In this document: piece after piece, positions 38,601 through 43,735 of the stretch
Position numbering within the stretch: position 1 is the first letter of the stretch
Layout of the letters: each line of letters opens with the position of its first letter
Assembly: GCA_036362985.1 (NCBI GenBank)
Contig: JAYGXS010000006.1
Span: forward strand, 14,033,887-14,097,886
Origin: Ligula intestinalis
Lineage: Eukaryota > Platyhelminthes > Cestoda > Diphyllobothriidea > Diphyllobothriidae
Direction: 5' to 3'
DNA: 64,000 nt
Translations under genes and position numbers: made by a program
Notes under the pieces: generated by a model
Database searches by the model: none
The model's input: only the letters and a program-made list of their open reading frames with translations
What the model was told of the DNA's origin: nothing

Positions 38601-41600
38601 CTAATGACGTCCTGAACCTATACCACACGATAAGATGAAACGGCAGTTTTTGACACTTTTCCAAACAGAGTGATCGAATGACTTTCTTTTGCCATTGATA
38701 ATAATAATGAATTGTTTTTTCTGGCATCCATAAGGGTTATTCAATTGTCAGCAAAAGTAAAAATACATTTTCCAGTGTTCACAGTGTTCATTTTGTGTTT
38801 ATACTTGGCAGTCCGAAATAAAAAACGGTCAGTGAACAGGGCGAACACACACCGAATATCGGAATGAACAAAAAATAAATGAGATTTATTTTTTTAATTT
38901 TTAAGGGGAAAAATGTCGATTATGGTGAGATAAATATGCATAGAGGACAAGACCGTCTTGCATGTCAGGGTATACAGGGGTTTGAAAAGTGCCACATCAA
39001 AAGAGAATTCCTATACCAGATGAGGTTATCCGCTGCATCTGCGATCAAAATCTTTTGGGAATGACAACAGAAACGGCCGTCAAGGTCACGATGCAGGAGG
39101 AACCAATCAGGATCTTTTACGGTCCACTTAGAGGGGAAGTAAGGAGAGGCCATTAAAGGCCGCGGGAATTATCGAAGCCAGGAAAGATGTGGCCATGTGA
39201 CCTACATACGTACTTAGCATATCAATGCACCTAACATAAATTACTACGCCATTCGATAGAGGAAATAGGAAATTGATCCTTTTTCATGCATACATCGATT
39301 GCGTACCATTTCATCAGTGTAGTTTTAGCAAGTTTGCCTTAGGAGTCAAGACGTGATCATCATAAATTGATCCGCTCGGTGAGTACAGCTGTAATTTATA
39401 GACTAGGAGAGAGAGAGAGTATACAAGCATTCGTCGTACATACCAAGATTTGGTGCCCTTATCCAGCGGAAATTTTGTGGTGAGACACTTTCATACCAGG
39501 TATAGAGGAAGGATGCCAGCCTCTTTTTTGAGAAAGCAAATGAAGCTTTTTTTGGAGGAATCTATCTCTGCCCGGCGTCCATAAAGAACACTTTNNNNNN
39601 NNNNNNNNNNNNNNNNNNNNNNNNNNNNNNNNNNNNNNNNNNNNNNNNNNNNNNNNNNNNNNNNNNNNNNNNNNNNNNNNNNNNNNNNNNNNNNNNNNNN
39701 NNNNNNNNNNNNNNNNNNNNNNNNNNNNNNNNNNNNNNNNNNNNNNNNNNNNNNNNNNNNNNNNNNNNNNNNNNNNNNNNNNNNNNNNNNNNNNNNNNNN
39801 NNNNNNNNNNNNNNNNNNNNNNNNNNNNNNNNNNNNNNNNNNNNNNNNNNNNNNNNNNNNNNNNNNNNNNNNNNNNNNNNNNNNNNNNNNNNNNNNNNNN
39901 NNNNNNNNNNNNNNNNNNNNNNNNNNNNNNNNNNNNNNNNNNNNNNNNNNNNNNNNNNNNNNNNNNNNNNNNNNNNNNNNNNNNNNNNNNNNNNAAAGTG
40001 TTCTTTATGGACGCCGGGCAGAGATAGATTCCTCCAAAAAAGGCTTCATGCAGGCTGATGTGGCAAAACAACTTCTATCTGCGGCCGGTTCCTGCTCCGA
40101 TCAAAAAAGATATTCTCGATTACATCTTCTCATGTCCAATTTGGGCATACTTCTACCAGAAGTGGAATAGATGACGATATTACTCAGAGGACTAAGAGGG
40201 TGATGGAATAAAGTAAACAGGTTCACACCAGAAGACCAAGGGCTGTACGTCCATTGCACTTTTGTCTACTTCTTTACTTCTTATTTTGGGGCTGACTCAT
40301 TTGCTCTCCTTTGGTTGTTCACGTCGTACTTGTATACAGGGAATTACTTACATAAGTAAGTGCTTATGCTACTTACGATAGTACAGTGCTCAGAGTCAGT
40401 TTTGTATGTATGGATTACAATGGTGGGCTCTTAACACTGAGCCAGCATTTTTGTTGAGGTCTCAATTCACGTGGAATGTATCTTAACTGTACATCAGCTG
40501 GCCTCTTCTGCTCTATATGTACTGAATTTAAATCATTTTCTGCTTTTTTAAATGAAAATTGCGAGAACATTTACATTCTACGGTAGCACTGTCTCGTAGG
40601 CACTAAATCAGAATGTAAATTTTACACCGACTTCACCTACGATTGTCTGTGGTGCCAACAATTGCAAATTTCGGCGTGTATGCTACATCGGTGACCCTGC
40701 CATCTTATCTTTTTTCACCTACTTATTGTTATCTACAGTGAATGGAAATGTGTTCTTGCTAAAAAAAATTTAAACAACTTTTTTCCTAATAAAGCATATT
40801 TTTTCCTCCTTCCTCTCTCTCTCTCGCTCTCATAAAACACCCATTCATGGGAATCGCAACAGTTAAGAGTACCCCAATCTCTGACGGCAAAGATCTGACA
40901 TTTGAACGGAAAGTATTTACAAAGAGCATGACCTTAGTCCAACGCACTAAGCTCTGCGTTATCGGAACGACTATGATTGAGTAGACTGGGACTCGTATAA
41001 GTCCCGTGCATTGTCTTGCTATACGCTAGACAGGTGGATATAATTTAAAGAGATTGCTTTCTGTTCGTTAACTGGTTACTGTTGGTTCCACTCGCGTCAC
41101 TCTGCATTGTGCCATTTACGTATGCGAGGTACCGATGTGGTCAGCATGCATATTATTTGTCATTATTTCAAAATCACTGGTTTCCTGTGCATTGCGCAAC
41201 TCTCTGTCTGCCACAGTAGGCCACCGAACAGTAGGTCATGCCATTTTTAATGGTAAGCATATACGTGATTGTAAATGCAAGCGAAAATGGGAGTCCTAGG
41301 AAGTAATTGAGAAAAAGACGATTCGATCGATGGGACAACACTTTTATTCACCTGACCTTTCGACATCCGTCGCGGACTCTTCATCAGAGCCATGAGCAAA
41401 AAGCAATAACAGAAACGGGTAAGATATGCAGAGGAATTTGCAGTATTTATAGGAGACAGTCATTACTGCACACGTATAACGACAACCGCGTGAGCCGCGA
41501 GCTGCTCGAGTCATGGTTCTCAGGCCCACAGTCCATCAACAAGGGTGACGGTTTGCCGTTCCACTACTGCGTACTGAGACATAGCCTGAGCAAGAGAATC

Positions 41601-43208
41601 AGGCAGGTGGGAAAGGCCGGTTCCAGCAACAACTCTACAGACAGCAAACGCAATTGTCACGCAATAATCAAGCCCGCATCCGACACGGACAACGAAATCG
41701 TGGCAATTAATAAGTCAAAAGCGAAGTTTCACACTATAACCGCACCAATTAAGACCTCAAGCGGTCGTTACAGAAGCTGATAATTATAGTACGCATGTGG
41801 ATGACCGCTAAGAACTATAAATACCGTGCAATCTGTGCATGTATCACTCCCATCTATCTATGTCTCACACCATCCTTAGGTTACCTATGATTAAGGATTC
41901 TCGACAGAATCCGAAATGTCAGGAAAATAAAATTCTTGTTCCAGTGATCGCATCTTTTTCTTCTTCTGAACGACAATTAATGATGACTGCCCTCTTGTGC
42001 GTTGATAGATTGCTGGCCGAAAAGCAGGCTCTGAATTGCTGAACTTTCATCATGCGTATTAGACTCGGGCGTGGTGATTGCTCGGCCATCTGGCTCTCTG
42101 GTGATGGCCTAAGACGAACGGTGGCCTGTGCATTCCCCAAGTGATGACTTGCTTCGGCCAAATGGGGCTCTGCAAATTCCTGTACCTTTGTTACCCATTT
42201 TCTGCTCATGTCTCTGATGAAGAATCCGCGACGGATGTCGAAACGTCAGGCGAATAAAAGTGTTGTCCCAGCGATTAAATCTTCTTCTCGTGTAGGTGAT
42301 TTTCACTGCAAGACGTTGACCTTGTAAACCATGGTGGTCTGTTGAGAAGTCTACTCATAATAGCCTCGGTTAGTTTTCTCCTCTCCACACTAAGAGCCCA
42401 TAGGGTATTTTTTTTAATTTCATCACGTCAGAGGAATGCCTGCAGAATTCATGCGATTCCGCAGGATCTTAATGAGTTGGTTTTATACCGCATTTTATGG
42501 CTATTACGTAAGCGATGCGAATGCAATTTTCAGCTTTTTTTTATCTACTTCCAAAAACCTATTTTCCCCAAGCCCTGTACGCCGCTTCCTTAAATCCTCT
42601 TTAGTTTAATCGTCTTGCGCAGGGGGAGGGATGGCGGGTGTGGCGTGTATGAACCTTGCAAAATGGAACCTCCCGTGTGTATTTGATAAGTCAAACAATC
42701 TTGTCTATGTATATCCCATCAGATTGTCAGCAACGACGACACACTGCTTGGACCCGTGCCAGGTATTTACCAAGATTTGGTCAAGCAAATCCTGGCTCAA
42801 CTGCAGATCGACCTCAGTGACCAGGTCGCTTTGCTTACCAGACGGCTTCTACCCTGTGTCGAACTCTACCAAGCCACCAGCTTCGCCCTTGCAGCTACCT
42901 GCCGTCAGGAGGGCCTGCTCTCACGATTCTATGCCTGGTCTTTAAGTCTGGCGCTCTGTCTCCTTTTCGCTCTGCTCTTCTTCTTCAATGTCTTCAACCT
43001 CTCTGTCCTGCAATCGCAGCAGTTCTCTCGCCTGGGCATCCGCAACAACCCTCTCGAGGAACAGGCCAAAAAGCTGGCTATGGGCAACCGATACGTGCCG
43101 GAACCAAGATTCTCCGCAGGCCTGCCTCCAAACCTCCGGCCGCTCCCCCACAATGGTGTTAGTGCGTCCGACCGCGCGGTCTTTGGGAGGACTTTTCAAC
43201 CTTACTAA
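11164..43208 (+). CDS. prominin-like pentaspan membrane glycoprotein gene (nine exons, whole span)
   Basis: Prominins are cholesterol-binding five-pass glycoproteins of plasma-membrane protrusions. I joined nine exons (listed separately): 11164-11622, 20652-21035, 23459-23737, 25673-26129, 28784-29255, 30590-30707, 35580-35648, 38280-38561 and 42723-43208. Introns 4 and 5 are in phase 1 and phase 2 and all others in phase 0. Frame is kept at every junction, giving about 1001 residues, somewhat longer than the roughly 860 of vertebrate prominin-1. The order of parts is signal peptide, TM1 at about 101-125, Cys cluster at about 114-136, TM2 at about 192-219, loop 1, TM3 at about 480-509, TM4 at about 545-573, loop 2 with many N-X-S/T sites, TM5 at about 910-934, cytoplasmic tail. 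Extra small exons, for example in the N gap, cannot be ruled out. Confidence 0.85.
11657..12226 (-). mobile_element. MITE-like element with long terminal inverted repeats, copy 2
   Basis: The left end AGTAGCTTATGTAGGCCCAC is matched by its inverse at the right end, and the similarity continues inward for about 100 bases. The core (CTTACCGTTCTGGAGTTAGAT, read on plus) is the inverse of the core of the copy at 2494-3040, so the two copies lie in opposite orientation. The element starts only 35 bases after the donor site of prominin-like exon 1. It has no coding capacity. Confidence 0.72.
12227..14329. other. intron 1 DNA, part 1
   Basis: This is AT-rich intronic sequence with no recognisable gene. 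A poly-C tract of about 19 bases lies near 12394-12412. No other repeat structure was obvious. Confidence 0.4.
14330..14965 (-). mobile_element. Penelope-like element 3' fragment (family B)
   Basis: Reading the minus strand, an endonuclease relic (about 14960-14640) is followed by a non-coding tail. The tail ends in the family B terminus at about 14395-14436, where GAAAGCTCAGGACAATAAA lies downstream of a degenerate CTGAATA core. The same terminus forms the foldback cluster at 6.3-6.9 kb. The element is 5'-truncated and lacks a reverse transcriptase. Confidence 0.6.
14630..14960 (-). pseudogene. PLE GIY-YIG endonuclease relic, family B
   Basis: On the minus strand the frame reads GRKLQTRLHMHK, then HIGETGHDFNIQ and, after a stop, a segment ending in SSINRHLDLPTAYKLL. 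These fit the distal part of a GIY-YIG nuclease as found in PLEs: the conserved R of the TGR motif, a GH pair, and the E..W..D..SINRH.DLP tail. A stop follows FNIQ at about 14850 and another precedes the TGR motif, so the copy is dead. The GIY-YIG residues themselves are missing. Confidence 0.55.
14966..18369. other. intron 1 DNA, part 2
   Basis: There is no gene. The stretch at 16080-16500 is higher in GC than its surroundings and gives a 98-codon ORF without any domain I know. The stretch at 17430-18270 has a 172-codon minus-strand ORF just downstream of the Gypsy integrase relic, so it may be post-integrase or LTR-derived. I cannot show this. Confidence 0.35.
18370..18970 (-). pseudogene. 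Gypsy-type integrase relic
   Basis: On the minus strand, between about 18910 and 18790, the frame gives ATANQLGWFSPNFDIP, a stop, then MVLSDNDPAFT. This is the integrase core around the second catalytic Asp (usual form SDNGPAFT). Further on, after frameshifts, comes LRTRFHLF and an HPSKHDQVIKKQQKTMKARYN stretch at about 18500-18600, matching the region after the catalytic core in Gypsy integrases. Several stops and frameshifts make it inactive. No LTRs were recognised around it. Confidence 0.6.
18971..20651. other. intron 1 DNA, part 3
   Basis: This intronic sequence holds one SINE-like piece at about 19296-19380 and no gene. The intron ends with a pyrimidine-rich tract and CACCCAG before exon 2. 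Confidence 0.4.
19296..19380 (-). repeat. tRNA-like SINE fragment
   Basis: On the minus strand GGCTCGTAGCTCAGTGGTAG gives a good tRNA D-arm (box A). The preceding ACACGGTGA and following GGCTGCGCA match the element at 25016-25100. The box B region is decayed. Confidence 0.45.
20652..21035 (+). CDS. prominin-like exon 2: TM2 and start of extracellular loop 1
   Basis: This exon encodes residues 154-281 in phase 0 at both ends (acceptor CACCCAG|GCG, donor AAT|GTAAGT). A Ser/Asp-rich cytoplasmic linker leads to TM2 at about 192-219 (ICHILLTVLSAVFLFGLLVS core). A Thr/Ser-rich start of the first large ectodomain follows. Frame and topology fit directly after the Cys-rich loop of exon 1. Confidence 0.85.
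21412..22345. repeat. inverted duplication inside intron 2
   Basis: The left arm (about 21412-21765) and right arm (about 21978-22345) are inverted copies with visible similarity along their length. For example, TGCAACATGCC in the left arm faces GGCATGTTGCA in the right, and the left arm's AGTTATTTCAGTCAT is matched inverted in the right. The spacer is about 210 bases. The right arm keeps an open frame on the minus strand; the left copy has several stops. Confidence 0.75.
22030..22368 (-). CDS. uncharacterised Cys-rich ORF in the inverted duplication
   Basis: This is a 112-codon ORF on the strand opposite to the host gene, inside its intron 2. It has nine Cys (positions 2, 14, 21, 39, 57, 72, 88, 100, 104) and no obvious membrane helix. 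A short hydrophobic run lies upstream in the same open frame, which extends about 40 codons further without an ATG. The inverted partner copy at 21412-21765 carries the same sequence with several in-frame stops. I do not recognise the family. It could be a small secreted protein, an exon of a nested gene, a piece of an unknown transposon, or chance. Confidence 0.3.
   Translation of the reverse strand: MCTVSMSGHMHTECAKIRATCRNMRKIYNLSLLDIESGCDTDYRVVYYEVISVIIECGLFIELRSDHYQNVCTVTINYLNSMGFDFDCLGKFKYILRKTCTKNCFLYSFDRK
22369..23458. other. remainder of intron 2
   Basis: No gene or clear repeat is seen. The intron ends in a pyrimidine-rich run and CCATAG before exon 3. Confidence 0.4.
23459..23737 (+). 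CDS. prominin-like exon 3: extracellular loop 1
   Basis: This exon encodes residues 282-374, in phase 0 at both ends. The sequence is soluble and helical in character (for example INALLEKYTIRALLNTGDQL and FTSGQVSQIQGSLKTIHGF), as expected in the first large ectodomain. The acceptor is CCATAG|GTC. A second AG four bases in (GTCAG|T) would break frame. The donor CAG|GTTCAT is weak, so the 3' boundary is the least certain of the early exons. Confidence 0.7.
23955..24640 (-). mobile_element. Penelope-like element 3' fragment (family C)
   Basis: On the minus strand an endonuclease relic is followed by about 200 bases of non-coding tail. The terminus is CTGAAGAGCTCTCTCGAAATG (about 23981-24001) and then CCAATAAATCATTTTGC. 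CTGAAGA plus GAAA again resembles a hammerhead core. The same terminus stands alone at 47280-47335. No reverse transcriptase is seen. Confidence 0.65.
24225..24560 (-). pseudogene. PLE GIY-YIG endonuclease relic, family C
   Basis: The minus-strand frame contains SNCIYEFTCTCGCKYIGRTQ, which carries the IYEF...YIGRT signature of GIY-YIG nucleases in Penelope-like elements together with the Cys residues typical of that family. It continues through EHLPSWL, HLLDSGHSVD and YLEAAYIRRFKPDLCKQLEH, ending at LPW and a stop. At least two internal stops (after ATRA and after ETSF) kill it. A related relic lies at 36549-36842 on the plus strand. Confidence 0.75.
24641..25672. other. remainder of intron 3
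   Basis: This intronic sequence holds a tRNA-like SINE at 25016-25100 on the minus strand and is otherwise unremarkable. It ends TTTTTAG before exon 4. Confidence 0.4.
25016..25100 (-). repeat. tRNA-like SINE
   Basis: On the minus strand box A (GCGTAGCTGAATCCTAGAGC) and box B (GGGTTTGACTCCC) are at tRNA spacing. The segment before box A (GCGCACGGTGA) matches the copy at 19296-19380. It is more likely a SINE head than a working tRNA. Confidence 0.5.
25673..26129 (+). CDS. prominin-like exon 4: end of loop 1 and TM3
   Basis: This exon encodes residues 375-526 plus one base. It starts in phase 0 after TTTTTAG and ends in phase 1 at CAAG|GTGAAT. A helical ectodomain (FEKVTQKLNETEMHILLKVL region) is followed by a Thr/Ser-rich juxtamembrane segment. 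A long, strongly hydrophobic TM3 lies at about 480-509. The split Gly codon is completed exactly by exon 5, which is good support for the junction. Confidence 0.85.
26195..26620 (-). mobile_element. CR1-like LINE 3' end fragment
   Basis: Read on the minus strand this matches the last part of a CR1 ORF and its 3' UTR. A decayed coding tail with a HQAHNSPV stretch aligns with the HQTFHPPV end at 29545-30010. Further on comes the family's 3' hairpin (GAGTTCAAAGGCATTTGC, about 26222-26245) and a tail of ACTGATACTGATT. The fragment is 5'-truncated, as is usual for LINE insertions. Confidence 0.6.
26845..27225 (+). pseudogene. PLE GIY-YIG endonuclease relic (family D)
   Basis: The open stretch reads DCTARYVSETGRRLGTRLHE and onward, matching the YIGETGR..GTR..EH part of the GIY-YIG domain in PLEs. 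It then contains REDKLSLVYDHVKQKKHKFAF and, near the end, the TLNRAMDLHPAYQALR segment (SINR-DL-P..Y..LR pattern). Upstream of the DC the frame is closed by a stop, so the N-terminal half and the reverse transcriptase are lost. About 130 bases after the stop a hammerhead-like terminus (27353-27395) follows, as in the other PLE copies here. Confidence 0.7.
27350..27400 (+). repeat. PLE terminus with degenerate hammerhead-like core (family D)
   Basis: GCTCTGACGATGAAAGCGAG and then GCTTATGAAATGTCAG keep the layout CTGA(C)GATGA, short stem, GAAAT seen in the other PLE termini of this window. The core carries an extra base, so ribozyme activity is unlikely. Confidence 0.45.
27401..28159. other. 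intron 4 DNA
   Basis: No gene or distinct repeat is recognised. Confidence 0.35.
28160..28490 (+). mobile_element. Penelope-like element remnant, family A copy 3
   Basis: The left terminus (about 28186-28212, TTTTATTTGCCTGACATTTCG) is the inverse of the right terminus at about 28411-28462 (CTGATGA, stem, GAAACGTCAGGCAAATGAAA). The internal piece GCTGAGATTCAATTTGGCC also occurs, with changes, in family A copy 1 (minus strand near 8310). The element is internally deleted. Confidence 0.6.
28784..29255 (+). CDS. prominin-like exon 5: TM4 and start of extracellular loop 2
   Basis: This exon starts with GT completing the Gly codon from exon 4 and ends phase 2 at CA|GTAGGT. It encodes TM4 (about 545-573) preceded by CSNCG and followed by EGCTYLES. 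The loop 2 start is rich in N-X-S/T sites (NSS, NIT, NST, NGT, NLT, NVS, NGT) and contains the TCRNSTNGT motif, which resembles the conserved C(R/K)xNxGT region of prominin loop 2. I chose the donor because it alone restores frame with exon 6. Confidence 0.85.
29484..29560 (+). repeat. SINE head, interrupted by a LINE fragment
   Basis: A box B-like GGGTACGAGCC and a following ACCTAGGGTTGG match a tRNA-derived SINE head. The expected body (AAGTCAGAAATTGTTA) reappears only at about 30013, after the CR1 fragment, so the LINE seems to have inserted into the SINE. Confidence 0.4.
29561..30012 (-). mobile_element. CR1-like LINE 3' end fragment
   Basis: The minus strand encodes the C-terminal tail of a CR1 reverse transcriptase ORF (LSGHPLKLRPGKTRLNARKF, then SNRVVAAWNALHEELVLS and an end at HPPV stop). 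It continues to a 3' UTR with the shared hairpin (GGGAGCTCAAAGGCATTCGC). The same LRGHP-L..NRV...WN.LP layout is present in the longer LINEs at 47.7-57.3 kb. The copy is severely 5'-truncated. Confidence 0.7.
30205..30310 (+). repeat. tRNA-derived SINE
   Basis: Box A-like TGACTCAGTGGATAGAGCG and box B-like GGATTCGAGTC lie at tRNA spacing and are followed by the body motif TAAGTCGGAAATTGTCACAT. It is the same family as the copies at 3596 and 29484/30013. Confidence 0.55.
30590..30707 (+). CDS. prominin-like exon 6: extracellular loop 2
   Basis: The first base completes the Gln codon split by intron 5 (acceptor TTGAAG|G). The exon ends in phase 0 at GGG|GTATGT, a strong donor. It encodes VLLDEIKKVNIAGFLPNDLE and a following helical stretch with an NLT site. 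The LxxI-KVNI pattern fits the position in loop 2 after the C-x-N-x-GT region. Confidence 0.8.
32965..33135 (+). repeat. dispersed non-coding repeat, copy 1
   Basis: This copy contains GCCACACATGACTGAGCCCA, a GTGGGCGGCTTTGG segment, CAGTGCGAGTACCATTA and GAGAGGAACATTTCAACC. Similar segments in the same order recur at 34140-34330 and 45660-45870. It has no ORF, and the family is not recognised. Confidence 0.6.
33151..33219. repeat. compact inverted repeat
   Basis: AGAAGTCGTTGC...CACCGGAA at 33159-33180 faces TTCCGGTG.TCGCAACGACTTCTTC at 33192-33216, giving arms of about 27 bases and a spacer of about 11 bases. It could be a solo transposon terminus or a transcribed hairpin. Confidence 0.7.
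34140..34330 (+). repeat. dispersed non-coding repeat, copy 2
   Basis: GTGGGTGGCTTTGATTTCAC, AGTGAGAGTACAATTAAGGC and GAGAAACATTTCAGCC match the copies at 32965 and 45660. A following CACCCAGTTACGCCGTCA also has a counterpart in the 45.8 kb copy. Confidence 0.6.
35580..35648 (+). CDS. prominin-like exon 7: extracellular loop 2 (short)
   Basis: This is a 23-codon exon in phase 0 at both ends (TTCTGTAG|ATA, TTC|GTATAT). It contains ENVWTSFADNLTEKFEDIS. It is short, so evidence is mainly the clean splice context, the open frame, an NLT site and the fit between exons 6 and 8. Confidence 0.6.
36549..36842 (+). pseudogene. PLE GIY-YIG endonuclease relic, family C
   Basis: The plus-strand frame reads RGCKCTGHTQRQLTAKAAER, LPNWFF, HLLDSGHSVD, a stop, then YLEAVYVRREKPGLCKQLDH and LQSPW stop. 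This parallels the family C relic at 24225-24560 segment by segment. The Tyr-Ile-Gly of the second nuclease motif has become Cys-Thr-Gly and the EHLP motif is ERLP, so it is inactive. No hammerhead-like terminus was seen right after it. Confidence 0.7.
36843..38279. other. remainder of intron 7
   Basis: No gene is recognised. The intron ends in CTACATTTTAACAG before exon 8. Confidence 0.4.
38280..38561 (+). CDS. prominin-like exon 8: extracellular loop 2
   Basis: This 94-codon exon is in phase 0 at both ends (TTAACAG|CCG, AAG|GTGAGT). It encodes PSIEQLRPNLLPTESLSSFA, a LSSAAQVIKEM helix and a MAELEEVKK end, with an NLT and an NVS site. The order of NLL, SF..EL and A..I helices fits the distal half of prominin loop 2. 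Confidence 0.8.
38562..39541. other. intron 8 DNA, left part
   Basis: No gene is recognised here. Because the sequence gap follows, a small exon could be missing from this intron, although exons 8 and 9 join in frame without one. Confidence 0.35.
39542..40047. repeat. inverted repeat flanking a 400-base assembly gap
   Basis: The 53 bases before the run of N (39542-39594) and the 53 bases after it (39995-40047) are inverse copies with about one mismatch: CCGGCGTCCATAAAGAACAC on the left faces GTGTTCTTTATGGACGCCGG on the right. The N run is 39595-39994. Either a real palindromic element was not assembled through, or the gap was closed by mis-scaffolding. Confidence 0.9.
40048..41271. other. 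intron 8 DNA, middle part
   Basis: No gene is recognised. A short CT-rich run lies near 40806-40831. Confidence 0.35.
41272..42295 (+). mobile_element. Penelope-like element remnants, family A copy 2 (composite)
   Basis: A left terminus like that of copy 1 (AGTAATTGAGAAAAAGACGA, then the hammerhead-like motif inverted at 41354-41387) leads to an endonuclease relic. A decayed right terminus follows at about 41895-41965. Directly after it, 41966-42295 is a second family A fragment that matches the interior of copy 1 (CTTGTGCGTTGATAGATTGC, GTGGTGATTGCTCGGCC). It ends in a well-kept terminus at 42214-42250 (CTGATGA, ATCCGCGACGGAT stem, GAAACGTCAGGCGAATAAA). Confidence 0.65.
41466..41780 (+). pseudogene. 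PLE endonuclease C-terminal relic, family A
   Basis: The frame contains NRVSRELLESWFSGPQSINK, closely parallel to the minus-strand relic of family A copy 1. The downstream sequence is hydrophilic and low in conservation. No GIY-YIG core and no reverse transcriptase are present. The open stretch ends at 41780. Assignment to the PLE endonuclease tail rests on the SRELLE-W...SINK pattern and the flanking termini. Confidence 0.55.
42723..43208 (+). CDS. prominin-like exon 9: end of loop 2, TM5, cytoplasmic tail
   Basis: This is the terminal exon of 161 codons plus stop, phase 0 (acceptor ATCCCATCAG|ATT). It begins IVSNDDTLLGPVPGIYQDLV and continues with a helical membrane-proximal region containing CRQEGLL. 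TM5 lies at about 910-934 of the protein (WSLSLALCLLFALLFFFNVF). A basic tail of about 65 residues, rich in Pro, Arg and Asn, ends at FQPY. It joins exon 8 in frame and completes the five-helix topology. No extra exon is needed between them, though one inside the N gap cannot be excluded. Confidence 0.85.
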   Translation: MVSNDDTLLGPVPGIYQDLVKQILAQLQIDLSDQVALLTRRLLPCVELYQATSFALAATCRQEGLLSRFYAWSLSLALCLLFALLFFFNVFNLSVLQSQQFSRLGIRNNPLEEQAKKLAMGNRYVPEPRFSAGLPPNLRPLPHNGVSASDRAVFGRTFQPY

Positions 43209-43729
43209 GAGGCAGCGGCGAGTCATCGTTGGCGGAAAATCGTAAGCAAGTATGTCCAATTGTACACATATGCTATCTGGTAGGAATATTACTAAGAGGA
43301 GTGAAAAATTATCAAGGAGAGATATATGGTAAGTTTGGTGATAAAAAGAGACAGTAATGTGGTGGTTAATAACCTCAGTGTGTGGATGAAAGGAAGACGA
43401 AGCTGGACTAATGAAATTACAGGATTGAGGAAGTAATCCCTCCACGAAACGTTCTTTACTTAACACCAGAGATCTGGTGTTCTTTCACAGCACCTGTCCA
43501 AAGAGTGGGCTGAGCGTAGCACTCGAGATCCCAGGGTCTGGAGTTCTTCATCCTGATAAGCATCACACTTCGTCAACAGGGTCCTTAGGATAACGAAATA
43601 ATCGGCACAAAGTCATCTGCATAAGACGTATTTGGCATTATAGACGTCATACCATGTTTAAGCAGCTCACGTATCAGTTGCTTTTATTGGATTTAACCCT
43701 GAAAGTCGTTGGTCTACTTGGGTATCTGA

Positions 43730-43735
43730 AATAAA
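43730..43735 (+). promoter_or_regulatory. candidate poly(A) signal
   Basis: This is the first AATAAA after the prominin-like stop codon, about 520 bases downstream. In AT-rich DNA this hexamer is common by chance, so support is only positional. Confidence 0.25.

Noticed and set aside
39562..40071. A long minus-strand ORF spanning the N run.
   Set aside because: Almost all of its codons are N; it is an artefact of the gap.
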